DNA from: Antedon mediterranea
Lineage: Eukaryota > Echinodermata > Crinoidea > Comatulida > Antedonidae
NCBI RefSeq assembly: GCF_964355755.1
Contig: NC_092676.1
Coordinates: 17,466,288 to 17,530,287, forward strand
DNA: 64,000 bases
Direction of reading: 5' to 3'
Made by a program: the position numbers and the translations under genes. The notes beneath the pieces were generated by a model. That model saw only the letters and a list, made by a program, of their open reading frames with translations. It made no database searches and was not told where the DNA came from. Below are positions 48,901 through 60,900 of the stretch, in pieces (within the stretch, counting starts at the first letter, position 1; each line of letters begins with the position of its first letter).

Positions 48901-51900
48901 TGCACAGATGTCAATCCATCAAAGGCAACCGTGCCCAACTCCACAAGAGCATTGTCTGATAGATCTCTGTAAAAATGGTAGTATGACAAATATCTAAAGT
49001 ATGAATATAATACATTGAAATACAACTAAGCAGTAGTATATCATTCTGGTATCTTTGAGAAACAAATTAAACTAGACTAAAAAAACTTTTTGTAATTAAT
49101 AATTGAAAAAAATTTATTTTTTACTTTTGATAATAAATTCCCAACTCAAATTTTATACCAATTTTACTTTACATCGGCCGGTGTATCATTTTAACTCATC
49201 TATAACTAGTCCATTCAAGGCTCCACATTTTCTGATTGAATTAATTTTATCACACTATGGCTTCTACTGCAGGCATGTATACATTATGTATGCCTACTAG
49301 TTAAAACTAAAACCTACTCAACACAAATCTATTTTTCTGCAAGATCATTAAAATATTATACACTTTGATTATAAACATTTTTACCACCGAAAATATTCAA
49401 GTAAAATCTTTGTTGCACCATTATTTATTTATAAGACATTTCTCTAAATGTAATTTAAATTTAATATCAACATGTCAATTTAATTATTCTATATATGTCC
49501 AATAATGTGTCTGTGTGTGTCAGCAGCTACACTAAAACCAACAGCAACAGAAAAATGAATAACTTACAGTGTCAGAAGACTTGAGTGGCTTGTAAATGAA
49601 CCATCTGGAATGCTGGCAATACTATTGCCCGATAAATCTAGTTCGTTAATAGTCTGTCCAGATAGGGCGGTAGCTGGGAATTCTGTCAAGGCATTGTTCG
49701 AAAGATATCTAAAACAATGATCATTGTATTGATGTTACTGTATAAAACATATAATTTCCGAATGTTTTAAGTGACTTTCATTATTAGGCATATTATATTA
49801 AAACTAGGAATTAAATAGACTTAAACAAATGAGTGGTATATGCCTAACTTTTTAAAGCTAACGTGGCATATAATTCATTATCAATTACAAGATCTGAAGA
49901 TTAAGTCAAATATATTTAAGATCTTTACATTATTACCATTAACTACGAGAACAAAGGAATCTCATCTCCATTAATTTTGGATTGAAAAATACTGTATCAG
50001 AAGTACATTATGCGCTACTCTATGACTAAAAATGACACTGCCTATTATCTTTTTGAAATGTTACGTATTTTTTATAAACAGGAGATTCTTGCGTTATATA
50101 GTACGTTCTTTGCATTTCAATTTACTCACATAAATGTAGTAGAAACACCATCGAATGTGTTGCCAGGTATTGATGAAATCTCATTATTTTCCATATGCCT
50201 TTAGGAAAAAAATATAATATAATATTATAGAGTATACTTTACCTGTTCTTGTAATGTAAAATTCCTGTTTAAAGTCCCTAAACTAAGATTACAATGTATC
50301 CTTACCCATAATATGTTATCAAACATGTTTACGTATTTGGACAGTGAATCTGATTTTTTTGCAGTCAAACCCACTCCACTTTATGTCATTGAAACAAACA
50401 TGCATTCTCTAAACAAGCTTATTTTTCTCACATCATAATATATTCAATGTGATATACACAAGACAATTGTTGTTGTGATCATTTATAATTTAATAAATAT
50501 TAATAATTTTCCTGACAACATGGTTGATTCGACAAAGTGGTTTCCTTATCTTAATTGTTAAAGGTAATTAAAAAATATGAAACTTCAATATTAATATAAT
50601 GAACAGATTCTATACTTACAATTCATAAACCGAGGATCCACTATCACCAAACATGTTTCCCTTTAGTGTTGTGATGCCGTTATATTTAAGATCCCTTTCG
50701 GATATATATGATATATTATATAAAATACAATGAAATTTTTGTGTTTTCCGTAAGTGGTGGAAATGGAAATATGACTTATACTAATCGTCTAAGGTACATC
50801 TGGCAAAGTTATGTAAATATTTTTAATGTGCAAAAACAAATTGATATTAAACACCTACAAAAGGCCGGTTTCCCCCTCAATTATAATGCCACATTATAAA
50901 AGAAAAAACATATTATACCTGAAAAACTGTAATGCAATCAGACATTTTTTTGTGTGTGTTAAATTTAACAATTCATTTGGTCTTTTTATAAGTTTTTGTG
51001 GGTGGGGGGTTCAAATTTAATCATAAATCATAACACTCTATTGATGAAAAAACACTACTGTGTCGACAATTACCTTGCAAATTAAACTATTAAAAAATCT
51101 GTTGAATAAATGTATACCTTTCCATTGTTACAAAGATATTTTAAGAACATATTAACCTTCCTCTTATCTCCCTTACTCAGTTTCTTTAAAACTTGTTAAA
51201 TTACAATGAATGTATTCTACTCACAGTTGATCAGTTACGGTAACTTTTGAAAATGCTTCTTCTTCAATTGTTTTTATACTGTTAGGATATAAATTCCTGT
51301 TGGTAAAAACATAAATGTTATCCAATTAACAATTCCTGAGCATATATACACAACATTTGCACTACCTACAAATCTATGAGAAAAATATATTATTTATTGA
51401 ATGTTTTTAGCATTTATTTTATTTTTTTTTTTTTTTAACCTTCCTACTCAAAACTTTGACAAACATAGGAAAGGGAAAAGCAAGATTGTTCATGCATGGA
51501 TGGTAATTTGCCTATTTAACACAACGATAATAATGGGGAGAGCTTTCGATTGGCGATGACCGATGACCAAAATACGTCATTGGAATATTAAGACTTGTGT
51601 CCTTGTTCCTCACATCGACACAGGTTTAATGGTTTCCATGTCCAGACGACAACCAACGACACATCGATTGACCTGACCTAGGTTGGTCCTCGGTCGTAAT
51701 AAGAATTGCAGTCACCATAAGTAATGTTTTTGTAAAATCTATACTTACAAGTCTTCACAAGAGACATCACTAAATGTAAAGCTGTTAAGCGTTGTTAATT
51801 CCAAACTATACAGATTTCTGAAAATGAATTAAATCATAATCTCTAAATCAAAAGCTAATTTATTGAAGAAAGGATACTATTACACATACTATTTATACGT

Positions 51901-54900
51901 TATGTTCTGTTTTAATATCCATTTGTAAAAATGACAGTAACTCTATTTTTAATTCATTCTGGATAGTGCACCTTCGCCTATGTACATTATCAACCAACAT
52001 TAAATAAGAAAACCACGTATTACTTACAGAGTTCGTGCGTTTACTGAATTAAAAGCATGCGGTTCTAACACCTTCAATGGATTTCCAATCAAAGATCTGT
52101 ATAATTTAAAATGGAAAAATTGTATACCAAAACATTAGGCCTACCACATACACCTATCACGTCATCTACATAAATAATTATTGCTGCAGTATTGGTAAAA
52201 TTTAGAAAAAGGTGGAACAATGTTCTGTACAGTAACAATACTTACATTGTTGACGATGATCCAGAGGTTGTATTAAATCCATACTCTGCTATATATGATA
52301 TCTGATTGTTGCTCAAGTCACTAAAAATACAATTCAATGTTAATAAATTTCAAATTAAAAAAAATCATAAAATTTATAAAGATTAAAATCTCAATCTTAA
52401 TAATAATTATATCCTAATAACTAATTTCATCTGAAATCCACTTTTAAGTACTGTGATAGTTACTGAAACTCATATAAAGGCAAAACAAATTCCATGTACA
52501 AAAGTTCATATCTGAGCAAGAAAATGACTTACAGTGTTTGAGATACAGATAAGTCCTTGAAAGAATTGGTTGGAACATCTGTTATTCTATTATTCTGCAA
52601 ATACCTTTAAAATAAGAGGAAACAAACTTAAATGCATAATTGTACAATACTTATTATTGAATTGGAAATTTGAAGATAATAATGGTTGTTTATCAACAGT
52701 TTCATACTGTAGAAAGGCCTATTATGCTATATTACTAAATGTAAATATTACTAAATTTGTAATAGCATGAAAAGAACTGTTTCTGCCGATTTTCAATTAA
52801 ATTAACGTTATGGAGCATTTGCATTTAATTATTGAAATGTATTTTCCCAAATGTTAAGTACAATAATAAAAAAAAATAACAATTCTGGCAGTCAATTTGA
52901 TCATTTTTAAACTGTTTTTATTATATATTTTATCCTTATTTTACAAGAATTAAACAGGGATATGACGGTCTGATAAGTGATAATGGACTTGTTCAGATCG
53001 TTTACTTTACATTTTAGATCATTCAGTATTTCATAATACTGTTGGACACATATTATCAATCTAACTTCAGTTATTTAAAATCTAATAATAGTAGAATTTT
53101 TTGGTTAAATGTTCTGTGTTTAAAACCCTATAGAATGTATGACTCATCAAAATAAGCTAAAAATTAAAGCCCCTACTTAAAAATGCCTTACAAGTATGTC
53201 ATAGATTTTGAATGAAAGTCTCCGCCTTGTGGTATTCGTGACAGTTCATTATTTTGCAAATATAAAATTGAAATTGTTGGTCTATTGGCGAAGGTTCCAT
53301 CCTCTATGTATGCAATTTCATTTGACTGGAAATTTCCTGTGCTTGTTAGAGGGCAGTCTTCAAAAGATGTGATAAGGAGACGACCCAGCTTGTTATTAGA
53401 TAAATCTCTGAAATGTAAAATTTAAAGTTTCTAAAATTATAAAATGTCTGTCTGGATTTTTGGAAAATATTATTTATTAAATTTCACTTAAAAAGAATTC
53501 AGCCTAGGCCTATGTTGAACTTTCAACAAAACTAGCATTGAATCAATCAATCAACCTTAAACCAATTATGGACCATAAAACTTACAGAGATGTAAGACTG
53601 GTGCATCCATCTAGAGCTGTGTCTGGAATCTCATCGATATTGTTACTTCCAAGATCAAGAATTTGTAGATTACTCATGTTACGAAATGGATTTTCATGTA
53701 GAAAGTGAAATTGATTTGATTGTAAATTTCTAAAAAGAATATAAATTTACATAATCAAAATATTTCCTTTTAATTATAGAATCTTTCACTATAAAAATTA
53801 AAATTTTAAATAAATATTCTATGTTTTTCCAAATTTCTAACATAACCGATCATGGGTGTGCCATATCCACAGAATATATGTTTGTATAGCATATATTTTT
53901 CAAAATCTAAATTGTGTACTTCTTCTAAATTGTGTACTTTTAAGTTGTTACAAAAGTTGTATCAAAATATATTAACCAAAAACCAATAAATTAATAATTG
54001 ATTTCAATATACTTGACATATTTATAGAATATTACTTACATTGAAGTCAAACCTAATGGAAATGTACCATCTTCTATTGAGAGTATGACATTTGATTGAA
54101 GGGCTATTGTACGCAAGGTGGATAGACTTGAGAATGTATCGGCCAATAAAAACGCAATCTTGTTATTATTGAGTTCTCTGTGTAATTAAATAATATAATA
54201 CACAAAATATAGTAAAGTATTCACTATAATAACAGTATGTGTAGAAACGTTTGAATTTTAAAAGGAAACAACATTCACTGGTGAAGTTTAATTGAATTCA
54301 AGATTCAAGATTCAAGAAATTTTATTTGTCCATAAAAATGGAAATTCACTTTGCTTGGTAGATTAAAACAACAATATTGCAACAATTTAAAAACGTGCAG
54401 TATTATAACAGATTAAAAATACAAGATAAAAAGTTAAAAATACTGTTAAAAATGTAAAACTATTAAAAATTGCATTAACGTCTTACATTAGAATTAAAAA
54501 TATGAATGCTATTTACAACGAAGGATTTTCTAGTTCTACAAAGATTTGCTCTTGGAGGTCGTAGCCTAATGCCTGATCTATTTAAGTTATAACAGTAATG
54601 TAACGGATGAGTGGGGTCTTTCATAATATTGTTTACTTTTTTTAGAATACTCTTTTCATAGATAAATGAACAAGGCGTAAGATCAGCTTTAATAATACGT
54701 TGTGCAATTTTACGTGGTCTCTCAATATTTTTCTTATCATTTTCAGTAAAGTTACCATAAAAACATCCAATGCTAAAAGATAAAATACTTTGAATAATAC
54801 TTTGATAAAATAGAATTAAAATAGTGTTATCAACTCTAATTTGCTTGAGTTTTCTGAGAAAGTAGAGCCTTTGAGATGCCTTCTTGGAAATCATGAGAGA

Positions 54901-57900
54901 GTTTGACTCCCATTTTAATTTGTTGTCAATTATAGTACCTAAGTATTTGTATTGGGTTACTCTTTCAACCTCGGAATAAAATGTAAATACGACTTTAAAT
55001 AACTTTATATCTCCAGAGAAAGTTATGAAGACAAAATAATACTGTATGAATGGTCTTGAACTTCAGCAAATAGCAAATAAAGGCAGGATATCCATTATAT
55101 AAAATGTACATACTGTTGTGGTTCCTATTTACAATTGGCATAATTATAAAGCCAACCCAGGCATTGTAGAAAAGTGATAAACAACCAACTGGAGCAAATT
55201 GGGTTTAGTCTCCAAGATTTTATTCTATGATGATTTTTATATGAATATAAACAAGGATAAACTGGCAAATGTTTTTTCTACACAGAACCAAGTTTAGAAA
55301 ACACATGTTATTTGATCACTTACAGTGTATTGATATATGGCAATCGACTTTCATTTTTAACAGCATCAGGAACATATTTAAAAACGTTATATCCAAGTTG
55401 TCTATAAAAAAAAGTAAAATCAGAAGCTAAATTACTCACATCATGCTGTTTGATAAGTAGTTATTTTTACTATATTGCATTTTCATGCAATATGTTAAAT
55501 TATCTGGCAGTAGTGCTATAATAATCAATTTAAACTTAAATTACAGGACAATGTGAATTTCCTTAACTTAGGCAAATTAACAAGAACTAAAATTTAATTC
55601 GTCACTTTGACGAATTGTTGGTGATCATCGTTATAATTTTACTGACATTTAATTTTTTAAAACATGCACGTATGTTAAAATATGATCACAAAATGTTGAT
55701 TATATATACAAAATCGTATTTTTACGCTTCCTAAGAATACGATATTTTTAAGAACGCTCTAATTTTATCAAAACTGAATTTTGAACTTTTTCAATTTTTA
55801 ACGCACATGACCCTATGTACGCGTGCGTTTTTATTTGTTAATGTTTTTACCCTTGACCTGAAATTTACGTATAGTAAATGTTATTGATGTGTGTGATGAT
55901 GAGTTATGGAGATATTGTAAAATTAAACTTAAAGATGTATTGTCCCCCTGAAAAAATAATTCTTAAAAAATGTTTTGTTGAATATTCCATTTTAATGTAA
56001 CATAATAGTTATTATTTTGTCATTTTATAAGTAAAAACATTTTTGTTTTCGTTTTTTTATGGAAGTGATTAACTTTATAACATATTCAAAGTCTGATTTA
56101 ATTAATCTTCATGTTTCATGTTTTTGGGGGACAATACAGCTTTAATCATTGACATTAAACTTTTTGAGATATTTGTTACATAAAATCTGTACAGAAAGAT
56201 ATATAGTAAGACGATTCATAGGCCTACATCATTTTATTCTAAATGATCACCTAATAATACATAAATTGGACTTACAATTCATAAAGGTTCGATAGACATG
56301 AAAATGACTCGGTTTCCAGTGTAGTCTCATCTAGCAAATTTGAATCAAGGTTAAGATTTTGGAGGGATTGTAAATTACACAAATCACCCTCATTTAATCC
56401 TTCTATAGCATTGGTGGAGAGATCTCTGTAAACAAAAATTGAGTTAAAAATTACATTATACATGTCCAAAAGTTTATATCCAAAAATGTCATCAAAAATT
56501 AATACATTTATTGCAACTAAAATGTTGTATTTCAAAAATTAAAATACATAGGCATAATCGACAAGAAGTACACAGCATGTATTCCATAGAAAAATGTTTC
56601 TAAAATCTATTTTATATTGATGTTTTGTTGTTGAAACTACAGAATACTTACAAATCTGTGAGACTTGACAACATGAGGAATGGATCATGCGAATTCAACT
56701 TGTACTTGTAGTATGTTAGTGATGATGCTGAAAATGCATCCTCAGCATATATTGTTATGTTGCTGATATCATTGTGATCTAAATACCTGTTAAAAGAATT
56801 AATTACATAAGGTCATGCCATAGAACCACACTCAGGTGTGAGAAGCTGCCCTAACCTGTTACACTATTCTTGATTTAGACATTAAAAATTATTTGAAAAG
56901 TAGGGCGACAGGTACAGTTCTCTCGCTGGCGTGGGATTATGAAGATTTATATTTCCATTACTTGTGACAATTAATAACTCCAGAATTAGACTTATTACTT
57001 ACTCTATGCAGTGAATGAAATGAGTTACAGTACCACCAGCATTATTATTGTTACAATGTATTGGTTCTTAGAATGATTAATTATTTATCACAATGTCGTA
57101 AGATCACAAACAAATAAAATATTCTATTCACATGAAACTTACAGGAATTCCAATTTTGGGTAAGATTCTTCGGATAACACTGGATGTGGAAAAGTTGTTA
57201 GTGCGTTATCACTAAGCCATAAATTAACAAGTTCATCACCAATTCCTTGGAAAGCATCATACATTATTACAGATAGCATGTTAGGTATGTCATCTTCCTG
57301 AGAATGTAGAATCCTGCAATACAAATAAACACTCCCAAGAAATCATGTTATAGAGGGAAAAGTTAGCCGATACTCCTCAGTGGAGATAAGTACGGAAACT
57401 CTCGGATAGATGCTATTATGAGTTCTGAGAAATGTAAAAGCTTTATATAACTTATTTAACAAATAAGTAGATATGTTCACCCAGTTGATATGTATATTCT
57501 CTATTTCTATAGTTTTGTATATTAGCTACTTTAAAAAGTAAAATGTTGCACTGGTAGTTTTTAGTTTTTCCAATTAATTATTGATGACAAGAACACAGCC
57601 TGATGAAGTAAACAATTCATTTTAATGAGCAAGCAATCTACACACATAGTGGTAGCACTGAGCATAGGTAATTATTATAGCAATATTCTGTATCATCATA
57701 CCAAGAATTAAAGGATTATAACTTACAAAGTTTGCAACTTTGGTAGGTTGGTAAAATACTTGGATCCAATGGTTGTAAACTGATTTTGATTCAATCCTCT
57801 GTATAAGTTAACACATATCATATGAAATTGTATAAATTATATATATGTTGTAAGATTAAAATAAAGAATAGTGGAATATTTAAGGTAGGGTAGTACAGTA

Positions 57901-60900
57901 CTTCCAATAATATGTATTTACCTCTGTGAGCAACTAAACAAACATGATAAAGGTTTCTACAGGTATTATTAGTTATTCAATTCAACTGTACTTAAATTTA
58001 TATATGTTTATTATATTTTTTTCTTTGTTAAAATGGATACAGTGGTTTAGTTCAGTCAACTATTTCTCCTACTTAACACTTACAAATGTAAAAGTTCTGG
58101 TACGTTAGCAAATACATTTGGATTCAAACTGGATAGCTTGTTTTCATGAAGCTCCCTGAAAATAAATGGAAATTTTGCTGATATTCTAGCAAATTGCATA
58201 ACCGAGGGATGGGAGAGGGAGGCTTCTTTTAGCATTCACTAAAGGAAAGGTATCTAATACTTGTAGTAATGGTCAGAAAAAAATAAAAAGTATAGATTAT
58301 ACCATATGTATCACATAACTTATACATACATTATTGTATGATTGTGACATTATGGTGTTTTAAATTATAAAAAAATATACTTACAGTATCTTAAGGGACT
58401 TCAGCTGAGAGAATGATTTGGGAGCTATGTAGTTGATTACATTATTGCTGAAGTTGCTGTAAAATTAAGAAAATATAAAAATAATACTATACAATGAAAC
58501 TTACTGTATACTTTTAATGGAGGTTCATTAGTTATTTTGAATGGAAGGAATAATGGACCATCCATCAACATAATCATCATAATCATAATCATCAACATAA
58601 TTATCTCCATTTAAGTCTATTCATATTATTTTAGTATCTTTATTATTTTGGGATCATTCTATTTATTTTGTTTTTATACCCCAAAATTACAAATAATGTT
58701 GGAGGGATTATTCCGAATGGTAAAAGTTTTTAAAAAGTGTCTATATGACTTACAGATGCTGGACATCAGACACTGCTAATGCCTCTATATTTCTCTTTGA
58801 AATACTTTCCAACAAATTTTGATCAATGGACAGAAAAAGTAGGTGATTCAACTTGGTTACAGCATCTGTTGGGAACTTAGTCATCTGATTCATACTAAGA
58901 CCTCTAAATTCAATTAAACAAAAATGGAATAATATGGTGAATTGTAGTGTTCGTCCGTTTTGCAATATTTTATGTTTAGTGTCATGAACACTGTAGGCCT
59001 ACTATTTTTATATAGCACAGTGGTAGTTACAGTAGTTAAAACTATTTACCACTGGCTAAAGGAGATTACATCGACACCCATAGTGGTTTATGAATTTAAA
59101 CATGGTTAGATTGTTAACTTATAACAATTCTTATCTAAACCTGTACATGTGTGCTTTATTACTTCCATCAAGGAGGATAATGTTTCACCTGCCGTTGTTT
59201 GTTTGTTTGCTTGTATCTGTGTGAATGATGTTGATATAACGATGAGGAAAGACAAAAGCCAATTCAACACATTTTTCTTTTTTGTGAAACCTTTGCAACT
59301 ATAATACGTTATAATGTATAATGCAATATGGTATGATCAATATTTCCAATTAATTAATTCTTTCAACATATTTTAATAAATTTAATATGATATTGCCGTC
59401 CAAGTAAATTGAATCACCATGGTTATTTGTAATTAAATTTTAATTTCCTTTTCGTCAAACATGAATATTGAGAAGCTAATAAAATGTTAATTTTGCGTTG
59501 TATAGTTTTGAAAGGATTTAATAATACTCACAAGAACTGAATATTGGAATTTGAGAAGAATCCACTGGGCAGTCTATCAATCGCATTATTCACCAAGTTT
59601 CTATATTAAATAAACAAGAAAATATAATTTGCATAGGTGAAAGTTCATTAAAATGTACAAAATATTGCTTGAATTCTTCTATTGTATTAATGTATTTCTA
59701 GTAATTATTTAGATTGATTGATTTAATTAATTTATAGAGGTTAGTATACTTAAAGCTAATAAATATTTTAATTCAACTTGTTAGTTGCGAAGGTATGTCT
59801 TCACTTTATTATTTTGTTTACTGCAGTTTAGTAGATAGACACAAGTACTTGGGATTAATAATTGATAATGAACTAAACAGGGAAAGCAACAGTAGGGAAC
59901 TTTGTACCACCAACGTGAATAAGAGAATGTAATTTGTTTCACGTTTCAAGTTTCAATTTATTTATCGAACACAAAAAGTAAAACAGGTGATAAAAAAAGA
60001 TGCATTGTGAACGGTTAGATGTTCCATTTTATTTATATGTTTTATTCTTACAAATATTCTTATATATATTATTTGAATTATTCGTATCAATGTTAAAAGT
60101 AAAAGTCAAATTCAGAGAATTGTAAGTATGGCCAGCAGAGTTATTGGTATTGAATTGAAAAATCCCTGAATGATGTTTAAAACATTTATACTTTTAGCTC
60201 AATTATGCAAGACTCATCCCATCCATTACATTCAAACAGTATTATTAGCCGATCAGAGGACTAGAACCGTTTCAGATTCTCAACATGCACGTGACAAAAT
60301 GTTTAAACCATAGTAATGTGTATTATATTTTATTTAACTATTTATCACGTTGTATTTTTTAATGATTCTACTTGGTACAAAACATTATCTCGAAATCGCA
60401 TTTGACAATAAGGTTTACTTGTATCTCGTACAGTATATCTTATTACTTCGACTTACAGTGAATGATGAAATAAAATACTGCTCTACTATGATCGCACGCT
60501 TGCATTGTATTGAATATTGGCTGTTTTATATTTGATCACAGTATGTACACATATACATTCAGTGCTTCATATGTTTATATAAAACAAACATAAAGATGAT
60601 GATGTAAATAAAATATTATTAAGTATCTACTTACACATGCGTCAATGAAGCTGGCAAGCCTTTGAAGTCAAATTGTGAATTAAATTTTAAACGACTTTCA
60701 GAAATCTCACTATAAAAACACAAAAACATAATAGAATAGAATGGGCTACATTTCCTGAATAAAAAAATTTGAAAGCCTGGGTTTGAGTGATTGAACAAAG
60801 CATAATTGGAAAACGTTAACATGCAAATAATTAACAGAAGATTGCCTGCAGTGAAGTATACGAAACCAAAATAAAGGTTTATAAAACAGAAAGAAACATT

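Noticed and set aside
51540-51720. GC-richer patch in an LRR intron with short palindromic words
   Set aside because: Terminal repeats could not be paired and no second copy was seen in the window.
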